40,935 nt of DNA from Alphaproteobacteria bacterium (GCA_018969785.1 JAGWXR010000006.1:1-40935), one strand, 5' to 3'; counted from the stretch's first letter, positions 9,344-20,193 are shown. The notes: generated by a model not told the origin, from the sequence alone. Made by a program: numbers and translations.

Positions 9344-9347
<4 letters not shown>
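8679..9347 (-). CDS. rsmG: 16S rRNA (guanine-N7)-methyltransferase RsmG (GidB)
   Basis: This 222-residue SAM-dependent methyltransferase modifies G527 of 16S rRNA. It shows the family pattern [29 protein letters not shown], the SAM-binding motif [16 protein letters not shown] and [16 protein letters not shown]. The start is GTG at 9347, overlapping the mnmG stop as GTGA. Its 5-prime part holds two perfect palindromes, a consensus DnaA box and the best parS-like match in the window, listed separately. The order mnmG-rsmG-parA-parB is the standard origin-proximal order. Confidence 0.95.
9179..9192. repeat. Perfect 14-base palindrome inside rsmG
   Basis: GCCACACGTGTGGC is a perfect inverted repeat with a CACGTG centre. 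It encodes the PHVW part of a conserved RsmG segment, so it may simply reflect coding constraint. Confidence 0.5.
9243..9260 (-). promoter_or_regulatory. Consensus DnaA box in a 16-base palindrome (rsmG 5-prime region)
   Basis: The minus strand of 9252-9260 reads TTATCCACA, an exact match to the consensus DnaA box. It forms one arm of the perfect palindrome ATCCACATATGTGGAT (9243-9258); the other arm gives AAATCCACA (7 of 9) on the plus strand. It lies in codons for LSTYVDL of RsmG. Whether DnaA binds here is unknown. Confidence 0.5.
9270..9285. promoter_or_regulatory. Best parS-like site in the window
   Basis: GTTTCACGTGCGAC at 9271-9284 matches the universal parS core GTTTCACGTGAAAC at 12 of 14 positions, with the CACGTG centre and the whole left half intact. 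It lies in rsmG, about 1.5 kb from the distal end of parB, where chromosomal parS sites are often found. ParB binding is an inference. Confidence 0.45.
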
Positions 9348-11221
<1,874 letters not shown>

Positions 11222-11259
11222 GGGGATGCGGATAGCGCATGGGGGGGCCAGAGTCAAAA

Positions 11260-11408
11260 CTCTGTGTGCGGAGAATGGCGGGCCCGTTTCATGTGAGTCA
11301 GGATCTTATTCCGGCTGTCGCGATGATGCGGATTGCCGCCGTGTCACACGTGAATCCAAAGTCCGTGTGCGGAACATCAGTGTCCGTTTCATGTGAGTCA
11401 GGACCTCG
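11260..11408. repeat. Pair of about 48-base imperfect direct repeats, 100 bases apart, with parS-like cores
   Basis: The 20-mer CCGTTTCATGTGAGTCAGGA occurs exactly at 11284-11303 and again at 11384-11403. Similarity extends to the left (GTGTGCGGA at 11264 and 11365). Each core, GTTTCATGTGAGTC, matches the parS core at 11 of 14 positions. Between the copies, GTCACACGTGAATC (11343-11356) also matches at 11 of 14. The region is the mnmE-mnmG intergenic gap. Confidence 0.65.
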
Positions 11409-11430
11409 CGTGCCACTGTCGGGTGCCGGG

Positions 11431-12780
11431 TCACTTGCCGATGCAGAAGTCGCGGAAGATGACGTCGAGATAATCCTCGACATCGATACGGCCTGTCAGG
11501 CGACCAAGATCGCGGGCTGCCATCCGGATGTCTTCTGCGAGGATGTCGATGCCCGATGCGCGGTGCGCATGGTTGTCGAGGAAGCGCGCGAGGTGCCGTG
11601 TCACCGCATCAAGGGCGTGCCGGTGGCGCGCCCTGGTCAGGGGGGCGGCTTCGGCAGAGCCCGCGCGTGCAACGACTTCGCGAGTCAGCCACGAGACGAG
11701 CGCTTCAATGCCCTGTCCCGTGCGCGCCGAAACATGGAAAACGGGGACATCGCCGGCGCGTGGTGCCGGGGCCTGTGCACCCAGCAGGTCGACCTTGTTG
11801 AGCACGATTGCGTCGGCACCCGGAATGGCCTGCGTCACACGTGAATCCATACCGTCCCCGAGACAGTCGGACACGGCGAGGCGAAGGTCGGCGGCGGCGG
11901 CGCGCGCATGTGCGCGACGCATGCCCTCGGCTTCAATCTCGTCGACCGTGTCCCTCAGTCCAGCGGTGTCGATCAAGGTTACAGCGTAGCCTTCGAGGTC
12001 GAGGTGGACCTCGATGGGATCGCGCGTGGTGCCGGGGATCGGCGAGACGATGGCGACGTCGCGGCGCGCCAGCGCGTTGAGGAGCGAGGACTTGCCGACA
12101 TTGGGGGCGCCGAGGATGACGACGGCGAGGCCATCGCGCGTGATCTCGCCGCTGCGGCTGGCGTCGAGATGACGCTGCAGGTCGGCCCTGAGTGTCGCCA
12201 CCTCGGCGACAACGCCCTCAACGAGGCCTTCGGGGATTTCCTCCTCGGGGAAATCGATGCAGGCTTCGAGGTGGGCGCCCGCCCGAATGAGCGCCTTGCG
12301 CCAAGCGTCGACGCGCTCGCGCAGGCCACCTTCCATCTGCCGCAAGGCCAGGCGCCGCTGGGCTGCGGTCTCGGCGGCGATCAGGTCGGCGAGGCCTTCA
12401 GCCTGCGTGAGGTCGAGCTTGCCGTTGTCGAAGGCGCGGCGCGTGAACTCGCCGGGGTCCGCCGGCCTGAGGCCATCGCAGCAAACGAGGGTGCGGGCCA
12501 GCGCGTCGATAACGGCCCTGCTGCCGTGGATGTGAAACTCGACCGTGTCCTCGCCGGTGAAGCTTGAGGGTGCCGGGAACCAGAGAACGAGGGCGCGGTC
12601 GATGATGTCGCCCGACATGTCCCTGAGCGTGCGCAGCGTGGCTGTCCGCGGTGGAGGCGGCCTGCGGCCTGTCAGCGCCTGCAGGGCGTCTGCGGCCTTG
12701 GGTCCGGAGACCCGGACGATGCTGACGCCAGCCCTGCCACGTGCCGAAGAGAGGGCGAAGATCGTATCCGATCCGGGCAT
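11431..12780 (-). CDS. mnmE: tRNA modification GTPase MnmE (TrmE)
   Basis: This 449-residue GTPase is the partner of MnmG in wobble-uridine modification. The N-terminal formyl-THF-binding domain starts [23 protein letters not shown]. The G domain has GAPNVGKS (224-231) and PGTTRDPIE (240-247). The protein ends FRDFCIGK, the invariant C-terminal Cys motif CIGK. It lies 25 bases downstream of the DUF6489 gene on the same strand. A 16-base piece of its coding sequence (11834-11849) is repeated in the downstream intergenic gap. Confidence 0.96.
   Translation of the reverse strand: MPGSDTIFALSSARGRAGVSIVRVSGPKAADALQALTGRRPPPPRTATLRTLRDMSGDIIDRALVLWFPAPSSFTGEDTVEFHIHGSRAVIDALARTLVCCDGLRPADPGEFTRRAFDNGKLDLTQAEGLADLIAAETAAQRRLALRQMEGGLRERVDAWRKALIRAGAHLEACIDFPEEEIPEGLVEGVVAEVATLRADLQRHLDASRSGEITRDGLAVVILGAPNVGKSSLLNALARRDVAIVSPIPGTTRDPIEVHLDLEGYAVTLIDTAGLRDTVDEIEAEGMRRAHARAAAADLRLAVSDCLGDGMDSRVTQAIPGADAIVLNKVDLLGAQAPAPRAGDVPVFHVSARTGQGIEALVSWLTREVVARAGSAEAAPLTRARHRHALDAVTRHLARFLDNHAHRASGIDILAEDIRMAARDLGRLTGRIDVEDYLDVIFRDFCIGK
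11834..11849. repeat. 16-base repeat shared by mnmE and the mnmE-mnmG gap
   Basis: GTCACACGTGAATCCA occurs here inside mnmE and again at 11343-11358 in the intergenic gap. Its 14-base core matches the parS consensus at 11 of 14 positions, including CACGTG. Confidence 0.55.
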
Positions 12781-12805
12781 GGGCTCTTGTTCCGCGCGGG
12801 CGGCG

Positions 12806-13093
12806 TTAACCCTTGGTCCTGGTCTTGGGTCCCTCGGGTTCCTTGTCCCGGGTTCCGGAGGGCGCCCATCCGGCAGCGGCAGCCTTGGCGAAGGTCTGGA
12901 AGGCCTCCATGCCCTGTGCCGACCATGGTGCCCATGTCTTCAGCAGCTGTTGCGGGTCGGTCATCGAGAGCGCGTTCATGACCCTGCGCTGGATCTCGGC
13001 CATGACTTCGGCCTGGAGGGGCTCGACGTCCGGCAACCCCATGAAGGCGCGGGCTTCGGCGGGTGTACAATCAACTTCAATTGTGATTTTCAT
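12806..13093 (-). CDS. DUF6489 family small protein
   Basis: This 95-residue protein starts [41 protein letters not shown], the pattern of the DUF6489 family found in many alphaproteobacteria. The middle ([30 protein letters not shown]) resembles a short amphipathic phasin-like segment, and the tail is Lys/Arg-rich. No signal peptide or membrane helix is seen. It heads the cluster leading into mnmE, 25 bases upstream. The function is not known to me. Confidence 0.8.
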   Translation of the reverse strand: MKITIEVDCTPAEARAFMGLPDVEPLQAEVMAEIQRRVMNALSMTDPQQLLKTWAPWSAQGMEAFQTFAKAAAAGWAPSGTRDKEPEGPKTRTKG

Positions 13094-13237
13094 CGGGCGT
13101 CCAATCGGCTTTCTGCTTTGGGCTGGCCTTCACGGTGAGTGCGGCTGCACGCATGCAGCGCACCATAGCGCGAACGCCGGCCGGTTGCAGCACAGCTTTT
13201 GATCCTCCGTTTTCCTCTTCAGGGAGCTTGCATACCC

Positions 13238-15298
13238 ATGAACCTGCTCGCCCAGTCGTCGAGCCCCTATCTGCTGCAGCACAAGGACAACCCGGTCCAC
13301 TGGATGGCCTGGGGACCCGACGCCCTCCAGCAGGCCAAGACGTCCGGAAAGCCCATTCTCGTCTCGATCGGCTATACGGCCTGCCACTGGTGCCACGTCA
13401 TGGCGAAGGAAAGCTTCGAGGATGCCGAGACGGCCGGCATGATGAACGAGCTGTTCGTCAACGTGAAGGTCGACCGGGAAGAGCGCCCGGATGTCGACAC
13501 GATCTTCCAGTCATCGATCAACATGATGGGCGAACAAGGCGGCTGGCCGCTCACAATCTTCCTGACACCGGAGGGGGATCCGTACTGGGGCGGCACCTAC
13601 TTCCCGAAGGAAGCGATGTTCGGCAAGCCTGCGTTCAAGGATGTGCTGCGCGAGGTGGCGCGGCTCTACCGCGAGAACGGCGACCAGGTTTCAAAGAACA
13701 CGCAGACCATCCGCGCCGGCCTGCAGAGGGCGTTCGAGACCAGCAGGCCCAGCAGTGCCATGGACCCGGCGACGCTGGAGTTCGCGATGAAGCGGCTCTG
13801 CCAGCAGGTAGACGTGTTCCATGGCGGGCTCATGGGGTCGCCTAAGTTCCCGAACGTGCCTGTCATCGAGTTGCTGTGGCGGGCGTTCTCGAACACGGGC
13901 TACATGCAATTCCGCCAGGCTGTCGACACAACGCTCCTGAACATCTGCCAGGGGGGAATCTACGACCACCTCGGTGGCGGCTTCTCGCGCTACTCCATGG
14001 ACGAGACATGGATGGTGCCGCACTTCGAGAAGATGCTCTACGACAACGCCATGATGATCGACATTCTCACGACCGTCTGGCTTTACAGCAAGAACCCGCT
14101 TTACCGCTCGCGCATCGAAGAGACGGTGACGTGGGTGCTGCGCGACATGGTGGTCGAGGGCGGCGGTTTTGCCTCGTCGCTGGATGCGGACATCGACGGC
14201 AAGGAAGGGGCCTATTACACCTGGACGGAGGCCGAAGTCGACGCGGCCCTCGGAAAGGACGCGCCGCTCTTCAAGCAGGTCTTCGATATCCGCCCCGAAG
14301 GCAACTGGGACGGACGCAACATCGTCCATCGCCTGCGCACGCCGCCGTCGCTGCCCGCCATCCAGGAGGGGAAGCTCAATGCGCTGCGCGAGAAGTTGCT
14401 GAATACCCGCAACCAGCGGCCCAGGCCGGTTCGCGATGACAAGGTGCTTGCCGACTGGAACGGCATGATGATCCGCTCGATCGCCAATGCGGCGGAAGCC
14501 CTCAACCGGGCTGACTGGCAGGCTGCGGCCGTGAAGGCTTTCTGGTTCGTTGCCAACTCGATGTCGTCGGGCAACCGGCTGTTCCATGCGTCGAGGAACG
14601 GGCAGGCGGGTGTGGCCGGGTTCGCCGATGATTATGCGGCGATGTCGCGCGCTGCCCTGACGCTCTACGAGATGACGGGCCACAAGCCCTATCTCGAAAA
14701 GGCGCTCGAGTGGGTGGGTGCGCTCGATACCCATTTCTGGCGCAGCGACCTGGGCGGCTATGCGTTGACCCCCGATGACGCGGAACCCGGGATTGTGCGC
14801 GTGCGTACCGTGCTCGACGGGGCGACACCCGCAGCGAACGGGACAATGGTCGAGGTGCATGCCCGGCTTCTCGGGCTGACCGGGAACCAGCACCATGCCG
14901 AGCGCTACAGCGTGATCGTGCAGACGTTCGCCGACGATGCCCGCCGGCAGCCGGCTGCTGCAGCGACCTATTACAATGGATTCGACCTGCTCCTGCGCGC
15001 CTTCGAGATCGTCATTTTCGGTGACCGAAACTCGCAAGTCACGGCTGCGTTCCGCGATGTGTTCCGGCGCGCGAACCTGTTGAACAGGATCGTGCTGCAC
15101 GTCGCACCGGGCGAAAGCCTGCCAGCGGGACATCCCGCTGCCGGCAAGGGTCCCGTGGATGGAAAGGTGACCGTCTATGTCTGCACGGGGCAGACCTGCT
15201 CGCTCCCGGTCACGGATCCCGTGACGCTCGAGACGCAGCTGAAGGTGCGCGTGATGCCGGGGCAGGCGCCTTCCGTGCCTGCGGCCCCTTCGGCGTAA
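13238..15298 (+). CDS. Thioredoxin-fold DUF255 (YyaL/spermatogenesis-associated 20-like) protein
   Basis: This 686-residue protein has an N-terminal thioredoxin-like domain with CHWC at 49-52 ([18 protein letters not shown]), then a long alpha/alpha-barrel region similar to N-acylglucosamine 2-epimerase or glycosidase folds ([33 protein letters not shown]). This architecture defines the widespread DUF255/YyaL family. The ATG at 13238 starts [22 protein letters not shown], the conserved opening; an upstream TTG would add unconserved residues. The reaction is not established. It may be linked to thiol redox or carbohydrate chemistry, which is inference. It starts an accessory block between the mnmE side and rho. 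Confidence 0.9.
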   Translation: MNLLAQSSSPYLLQHKDNPVHWMAWGPDALQQAKTSGKPILVSIGYTACHWCHVMAKESFEDAETAGMMNELFVNVKVDREERPDVDTIFQSSINMMGEQGGWPLTIFLTPEGDPYWGGTYFPKEAMFGKPAFKDVLREVARLYRENGDQVSKNTQTIRAGLQRAFETSRPSSAMDPATLEFAMKRLCQQVDVFHGGLMGSPKFPNVPVIELLWRAFSNTGYMQFRQAVDTTLLNICQGGIYDHLGGGFSRYSMDETWMVPHFEKMLYDNAMMIDILTTVWLYSKNPLYRSRIEETVTWVLRDMVVEGGGFASSLDADIDGKEGAYYTWTEAEVDAALGKDAPLFKQVFDIRPEGNWDGRNIVHRLRTPPSLPAIQEGKLNALREKLLNTRNQRPRPVRDDKVLADWNGMMIRSIANAAEALNRADWQAAAVKAFWFVANSMSSGNRLFHASRNGQAGVAGFADDYAAMSRAALTLYEMTGHKPYLEKALEWVGALDTHFWRSDLGGYALTPDDAEPGIVRVRTVLDGATPAANGTMVEVHARLLGLTGNQHHAERYSVIVQTFADDARRQPAAAATYYNGFDLLLRAFEIVIFGDRNSQVTAAFRDVFRRANLLNRIVLHVAPGESLPAGHPAAGKGPVDGKVTVYVCTGQTCSLPVTDPVTLETQLKVRVMPGQAPSVPAAPSA

Positions 15299-15348
15299 AG
15301 ATGCGCTCGGCCTTGTGAGACGATTATCAAGCGCGGAGAGCGTGAGCC

Positions 15349-16323
15349 ATGATTGCAGCCATTCGCATCTCGCAGACCGGCGGGCCTGACGTCCTCAAGC
15401 TTGAGACGTTCGATCCGGGCCCGCCCAAGGCCGGCGAGGTGAGGGTCCGCCATCGTGCCATCGGCGTGAACTTCATCGACATCTACCATCGCACGGGGCT
15501 CTACAAGCTGCCCCTGCCGACGGGGCTGGGGCTCGAGGCTGCCGGTGAGGTTGAAGCTGTTGGTCCTGGCGTCAGCCGGTTCAATGCTGGGGACAGGGTG
15601 GTTTATGCAAGCGGTCCGATCGGTGCCTATGCGGAATCGTCGAATGTGCCGGCGGACCGTGCCGTGGCGATCCCCGAGGGCATCGCCTTCGACATCGCGG
15701 CGGCCGTCCTTCTCAAGGGCCTGACGGCCCACTACCTGCTGCGGCGTACCTATCCGGTGAAGCCAGGGCAGACGATCCTGTTCCATGCCGCTGCCGGCGG
15801 TGTCGGCGTGATCGCCGTGCAGTGGGCCAAGCGGCTGGGGGCCAGCGTGATCGGCACCGTCGGGAGCGACAGCAAGGTCGAGATCGCCCGGAGCCTGGGC
15901 TGCGACCATGTCATCGTGCCTGCGCGGGAAAACATCGCGAACCGGGTGCGCGAGATCACGGGTGGCAAGGGCGTGCCGGTCGCCTATGACTCGATCGGAC
16001 GCGACACGTTCATGGCAACGCTCGACAGCCTCGCGCCGCTGGGCCTGTTCGTGAGCTTCGGCAATGCCAGCGGTCCGGTGCCTCCATTCGATGGCGCGCT
16101 GCTGGCGCAGAAGGGTTCGCTGTTCTTCACGCGCCCGACGCTGATGCACTATGTCACCACCGCCGACGAACTCGACGCGGGGGCGGGCGAGTTGTTCGAC
16201 CTCATCCGGCGCGGGGATATCCGGATCAAGCCGCCGCGCCGCTTTCCGCTGGCGCAGGCCGCGGACGCGCACCGGGCGCTTGAGAGCCGGCAGACCACCG
16301 GTTCGCTTGTGCTGGTGCCCTAG
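15349..16323 (+). CDS. NADPH:quinone oxidoreductase (zinc-independent MDR family)
   Basis: This 324-residue medium-chain dehydrogenase/reductase resembles the QorA type, which reduces quinones or enones with NADPH. The N-terminal part has GEVRVRHRAIGVNFIDIYHRTGLY, as in QOR proteins, and lacks the zinc ligands of alcohol dehydrogenases. The nucleotide-binding motif AAAGGVGVIAVQWAKRLGASVIGTVGS lies near residues 147-170. The C-terminus, ALESRQTTGSLVLVP, is typical. It follows the DUF255 gene by 50 bases and converges on the HD-domain gene. The physiological substrate is unknown. Confidence 0.9.
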   Translation: MIAAIRISQTGGPDVLKLETFDPGPPKAGEVRVRHRAIGVNFIDIYHRTGLYKLPLPTGLGLEAAGEVEAVGPGVSRFNAGDRVVYASGPIGAYAESSNVPADRAVAIPEGIAFDIAAAVLLKGLTAHYLLRRTYPVKPGQTILFHAAAGGVGVIAVQWAKRLGASVIGTVGSDSKVEIARSLGCDHVIVPARENIANRVREITGGKGVPVAYDSIGRDTFMATLDSLAPLGLFVSFGNASGPVPPFDGALLAQKGSLFFTRPTLMHYVTTADELDAGAGELFDLIRRGDIRIKPPRRFPLAQAADAHRALESRQTTGSLVLVP

Positions 16324-16353
16324 CCGAATTGCAATCCCGCTCGTGCCGTAACA

Positions 16354-16378
16354 GCGAGGGCAGCTTCCACCCTCACGC
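16354..16378. terminator. Hairpin between convergent genes (possible terminator)
   Basis: GCGAGGG and CCCTC(A)CGC pair around a 9-base loop in the gap between the quinone oxidoreductase and the HD-domain gene. The right arm overlaps the HD stop codon. There is no T run, so intrinsic termination is uncertain. Confidence 0.3.
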
Positions 16379-16960
16379 GGGCTGGCGCAGGTAGATCGAT
16401 CTCTTCGGTCGATCGAACACCCGGCCGATCATCGGCACGAATGCCTCGAGCGGCATCGAGGTGAAACCGGGATCAAACGAGTTCTGATCGTAGAGATGAC
16501 AGAACTGGGCCGTGGCCTCGAAGTGGGGGTGGCCGCGGTACTGGTCGCGCATGTTCCGATCGAGACCGAGGAAGTGGAAGAAGTAGTAGCCCTGGAAGAC
16601 CGCATGTTGCTCGACGATCCAGTGGTTCTTCTCCGAGACGTAGGGTTTCACGATGGAGGCCGCGATGTCGGCATGATTGGACGGACCGAGGGTGTCGCCG
16701 ATGTCATGCAGCAGGGCGCAGACGACGTACTCCTCGTCCTCGCCAGCCTGAAAGGCCCGCGTCGCCGTCTGCAGGGAGTGCTCGAGGCGATCAACCGGGT
16801 ATCCGCCGCAGTCCCCCTTGAGCAGGTTCAGGTGCGCGACAATCCGGTTGGGCAGGTCTTTCTGGAAGGGACGGGCATGGCGAGAGATGGCCGCCCAGTC
16901 CTCGGCCGTTCCCTCGAGCATCGAGGTGTAGGTCGCCTGGTCCCTGGTTTCGTCCGACAT
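16373..16960 (-). CDS. HD-domain protein, PhnZ/MIOX-like metal site
   Basis: This 195-residue cytoplasmic protein has an HD-type metal site: H61 (EHSLQ), H85-D86 (LLHDIGD), further His at 96, 113, 119 and 129, and an Asp in CHLYDQNSFDP. The 24-residue spacing from the first His to HD matches my recollection of the PhnZ-type mixed-valent diiron oxygenases, which split phosphonates or polyols. The family also includes plain phosphohydrolases, so the reaction is open. The start at 16960 has GGAGAAGG just upstream; ATG 16972 and GTG 16990 are poorer. It is divergent from the SDR gene (131 bases). Confidence 0.75.
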   Translation of the reverse strand: MSDETRDQATYTSMLEGTAEDWAAISRHARPFQKDLPNRIVAHLNLLKGDCGGYPVDRLEHSLQTATRAFQAGEDEEYVVCALLHDIGDTLGPSNHADIAASIVKPYVSEKNHWIVEQHAVFQGYYFFHFLGLDRNMRDQYRGHPHFEATAQFCHLYDQNSFDPGFTSMPLEAFVPMIGRVFDRPKRSIYLRQPA

Positions 16961-17091
16961 CGCCTTCTCCATGGTTCTCGCGCCGGACACAGACTGACCG
17001 GACTCAGGCCACCGGTCAAATCCCGAGCGTTGACGCAGACGGCAAAGCCCTGAAGACTGCGCCCCTGGCGAAAAGCAAGGAGGCTCAGGTC

Positions 17092-17895
17092 ATGACGGAC
17101 AAGCTCAAGGGACGCGTTGCCCTGGTCACGGGCGGGGCGCGGGGCATCGGGGCCGCGTCGGCAAAGGCGCTGGCGGCCGAGGGTGCGGCCGTGCTGATCA
17201 CCGACCTTCTCGACGAAGCCGGACAGGACACAGCAAGCGCGATCGTGCAGGCGGGCGGGCGGGCCGGCTACATGCGCCACGATGTCCGTGACGAGGCGGC
17301 CTGGCTTGCTGCGGTGGCGGAAGCCGAGAAGCGGTTCGGCGGGCTCGACATCCTCGTGAACAACGCGGGCATCTTTGCCCTGAAGCCCATGCCGATGACG
17401 ACGCTGGAGGAGTTCCGCAACATGCAGGCAGTCAATGTCGAGGGGGTGTTCCTTGGCATGAAGTCGGCGCTGCCTGCGCTGTCGAAGCGGGCGGGGCAGT
17501 GGGCAGGTGGCAGCTCGATCATCAACATCTCGTCGGTGGCCGGCATCAACGGGGCGGCCTTCGCGGTGCCGTACAATGCATCGAAGGGTGCCGTGCGGCT
17601 CATGACCAAGGGCGCGGCGCTCGAGTGTGCGCGGCTTGGCCTCAAGATCCGCGTGAATTCGGTCCATCCCGGCGTCATCGAGACCATGATGGGGCAGAAG
17701 GTGATGGATGACTATGTGGCGGCGGGTGCCGGCAGCGCCAATGAAGTGCGCGCCGAGGTCATCGCGCTGCACCCGATCGGGCGCATCGGCCTGCCGACGG
17801 AAATCGGGAGCGCGGTTGCTTTCCTGGCCTGCGATGACTCGGCCTTCATGACCGGTACGGAGATCATCGTCGATGGCGGCATCACGGCCCGCTGA
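17092..17895 (+). CDS. Short-chain dehydrogenase/reductase (SDR)
   Basis: This 267-residue classical SDR has the cofactor motif TGGARGIG at 13-20, VNNAGIF, NISSVAG (catalytic Ser) and Y161-x3-K165 in the block PYNASKGAV. The C-terminus SAFMTGTEIIVDGGITAR is standard. An acidic residue after the second strand (ITDLLDE) suggests NAD(H) preference, which is inference. Such enzymes act on cyclic alcohols, sugars or 3-hydroxyacyl groups, and the substrate here is not identifiable. It is divergent from the HD-domain gene and ends 18 bases from the convergent exported hypothetical. Confidence 0.9.
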   Translation: MTDKLKGRVALVTGGARGIGAASAKALAAEGAAVLITDLLDEAGQDTASAIVQAGGRAGYMRHDVRDEAAWLAAVAEAEKRFGGLDILVNNAGIFALKPMPMTTLEEFRNMQAVNVEGVFLGMKSALPALSKRAGQWAGGSSIINISSVAGINGAAFAVPYNASKGAVRLMTKGAALECARLGLKIRVNSVHPGVIETMMGQKVMDDYVAAGAGSANEVRAEVIALHPIGRIGLPTEIGSAVAFLACDDSAFMTGTEIIVDGGITAR

Positions 17896-17913
17896 AGCCG
17901 TCCCTGATTGCCA

Positions 17914-18777
17914 TCACGACCGGGACTGGAAGCCCGTGCAGCGCACGTAGGAGCGCTTCCATTGCGGGATCGTGATCCCGCCAGCGCGCGGTTCGACATG
18001 GATGGTCTCGGGCAAGGCCTTGGTGTCGTCGAAGTCCCTGAGGCGGACCACGTATTTTCCTCCCTCGAAGTGTACGGACTCGATCCGCCAGTCTGAAATC
18101 GGATCGAGCGGGATCTTCACGGGCTTCTTCGAGGCAAGCCTGTCTGCAACCGCGAAGCTGTTCCAGCGGCTGAGCCGGAACTGCGACGGTCCGACCAGTG
18201 CAAAAAAGAGATACTGGGTTTCCTGGACTGCACAACGGTCGCCGGACTTCGGTGCGATGCGCTCATCGATGAAGAAGGCCTCGTCGCCTGGCAGGTCGGA
18301 GGCCAGCAACTTCATGGCGTCGGCGTCGATGTCGATGGCGCTTCGGTCGGCGGGCAGTTCGCAGCGCTTGAACACCATCATGTCGACGTCACCGCCCACG
18401 GAGGCGGATGACCTGACGCGTGACATGATGCGGTCGGTGTCGGGACGAAACCGGAAAACGGTATCATTTGCCGTGAGGCTGACCACACCGTTTTCCTCCG
18501 TTGCGGCAGCAATCATGCCGCGCAAGGCGGTTTCGCTGCCATCGCTGTAGAAGATGACGCCGCCGGTTCGCTGGAACTCGATGGCAAGGGTTGTCGCCCC
18601 CGGCGGTGGTGCAATGCGCGAGCACAGCTTGTCGGCGCTGACGTCGGCGGGCAGTCCGCTCCAGACCCCCTCGAGCCAGGCCTGGCGCTCGGGCGAGATT
18701 TCAACGGTGGCAGCGGCTGCGGCCTGCGCAGTCCACAGGCATGCGATCCAGAATGCGAATGCAAAAGCGGCGCGCAT
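17914..18777 (-). CDS. Exported hypothetical protein
   Basis: This 287-residue protein has a signal peptide (MRAAFAFAFWIACLWTAQAAAAA). I do not recognise the family. The mature part opens with ISPERQAWLEGVWSGLP, reminiscent of periplasmic proteins that begin with a WxGxW-type lipocalin-like motif. It is rich in beta-type stretches (TTLAIEFQRTGGVIFYSDGSE, FRLSRWNSFAVADRL, YVVRLRDFDD). Four Cys residues (in KLCSR, FKRCE, DRCAV and VRCTG) could form two disulphides in the periplasm. The start at 18777 has GGGAGGG seven bases upstream; a longer frame to 18810 lacks this. It is probably monocistronic. Confidence 0.7.
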   Translation of the reverse strand: MRAAFAFAFWIACLWTAQAAAAATVEISPERQAWLEGVWSGLPADVSADKLCSRIAPPPGATTLAIEFQRTGGVIFYSDGSETALRGMIAAATEENGVVSLTANDTVFRFRPDTDRIMSRVRSSASVGGDVDMMVFKRCELPADRSAIDIDADAMKLLASDLPGDEAFFIDERIAPKSGDRCAVQETQYLFFALVGPSQFRLSRWNSFAVADRLASKKPVKIPLDPISDWRIESVHFEGGKYVVRLRDFDDTKALPETIHVEPRAGGITIPQWKRSYVRCTGFQSRS

Positions 18778-18884
18778 CGACGAACCCTCCCGACAGCCGG
18801 CCCCTTGCACCCGCTCGGGACCGGTGCGCCGATGCTAGCCAATCGGCCGGCTTGCGTCACGCCTCTCGCGAGGGCAGGGAGGCG

Positions 18885-18909
18885 GGGGGTCCCTTCGCGG
18901 GAAACCCCC
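18885..18909 (-). terminator. Strong GC hairpin downstream of rho
   Basis: GGGGGTCCC, loop TTCGC, GGGAAACCCCC forms a 9-pair stem with a two-base bulge, 10 bases past the rho stop. There is no following T run on the minus strand, so it may act as an RNA 3-prime-end stabiliser instead of a classical terminator. Confidence 0.4.
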
Positions 18910-18918
18910 GGCTGGCGA

Positions 18919-20193
18919 TCAGGTATTCATCGCGTCGAAGAAGTCCGAGTTCTGCTTGGTGCTCTTGAGCTTGTCGAGCAGGAACTCGATGGCGTCGGTC
19001 GCGCCCATCGGGTTGAGGATGCGGCGCAGGACGTACATCTTCTGCAGGACGTTGCGGTCCACGAGGAGTTCTTCCTTGCGGGTGCCCGACTTGAGGATGT
19101 CGATCGCAGGGAAGACGCGCTTGTCGGCGACCTTGCGGTCGAGGATGATTTCCGAGTTACCCGTGCCCTTGAATTCCTCGAAGATCACTTCGTCCATTCG
19201 GCTGCCCGTGTCGATGAGGGCGGTCGAGATGATCGTCAGCGAACCGCCTTCCTCGACGTTGCGCGCCGCGCCAAAGAAGCGCTTGGGGCGCTGCAATGCG
19301 TTTGCGTCGACACCGCCCGTCAGCACCTTGCCGGAGGAGGGGACGACGGTGTTGTAGGCACGGCCGAGGCGCGTGATGTTGTCGAGCAGGATGACGACGT
19401 CTCGTCCGTACTCGACGAGGCGCTTGGCCTTCTCGATCACCATCTCGGCGACCTGCACGTGGCGCGTGGCCGGTTCGTCGAAGGTGGAGGAGATGACCTC
19501 GCCCTTCACCGTGCGCTGCATGTCGGTCACTTCTTCCGGACGTTCGTCGATCAGGAGAACGATGAGGTAGACCTCGGGGTGATTGATCGCGATCGCCTTG
19601 GCAATGTTCTGCAGCAGGATGGTCTTGCCGACGCGGGGCGGCGCCACGATGAGGCAGCGCTGGCCCTTGCCGATGGGCGCCACGATGTCGATGACGCGGC
19701 CGGACCGGTCCTTGAGCGTGGGGTCCTGGATTTCCATCTTGAGCCGCTCATCGGGATAGAGCGGGGTGAGGTTGTCGAAGTGGACCTTGTGGCGCTGCTT
19801 TTCCGGATCCTCGAAGTTGACCGTGTTGACCTTGAGCAGCGCGAAATAGCGTTCACCGTCCTTGGGTCCGCGGATCGGGCCTTCGACGGTGTCCCCGGTG
19901 CGCAGGGCAAAGCGGCGGATCTGGGTCGGGCTGACATAGATGTCGTCGGGGCCCGGCAGGTAGTTCGACTCTGGCGCCCGGAGGAAACCAAAGCCGTCGG
20001 GCAGGACCTCGACCACGCCGGAACCGGTGATCTCGACAGCCTGTTCGGCCAGCTGCTTGAGGATGGCGAACATCATGTCCTGCTTGCGCATCGCGCTCGC
20101 ATTCTCGATCTTCAGCTCTTCGGCGAGTTCAAGGAGAGCGGCCGGGGACCTGGACTTGAGGTCCTGGAGCTTCATCACGTCTTGAAGCGACAT
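18919..20193 (-). CDS. rho: Transcription termination factor Rho
   Basis: This 424-residue hexameric RNA helicase terminates transcription. The N-terminal Rho domain ([38 protein letters not shown]) is followed by the primary RNA-binding fold with [23 protein letters not shown] (67-89). The Walker A is APPRVGKT at 174-181, and the Q/R-loop region includes [13 protein letters not shown]. The length is normal for alphaproteobacteria. The second Met (MKLQDLKS, 20172) is an alternative start. It lies 298 bases downstream of hemJ on the same strand, a gap long enough for its own promoter and leader. Confidence 0.97.
   Translation of the reverse strand: MSLQDVMKLQDLKSRSPAALLELAEELKIENASAMRKQDMMFAILKQLAEQAVEITGSGVVEVLPDGFGFLRAPESNYLPGPDDIYVSPTQIRRFALRTGDTVEGPIRGPKDGERYFALLKVNTVNFEDPEKQRHKVHFDNLTPLYPDERLKMEIQDPTLKDRSGRVIDIVAPIGKGQRCLIVAPPRVGKTILLQNIAKAIAINHPEVYLIVLLIDERPEEVTDMQRTVKGEVISSTFDEPATRHVQVAEMVIEKAKRLVEYGRDVVILLDNITRLGRAYNTVVPSSGKVLTGGVDANALQRPKRFFGAARNVEEGGSLTIISTALIDTGSRMDEVIFEEFKGTGNSEIILDRKVADKRVFPAIDILKSGTRKEELLVDRNVLQKMYVLRRILNPMGATDAIEFLLDKLKSTKQNSDFFDAMNT

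Noticed and set aside
13691-15133. 480-codon minus-strand open frame
   Set aside because: It lies wholly antisense to the DUF255 gene and shows only composition-driven sequence.
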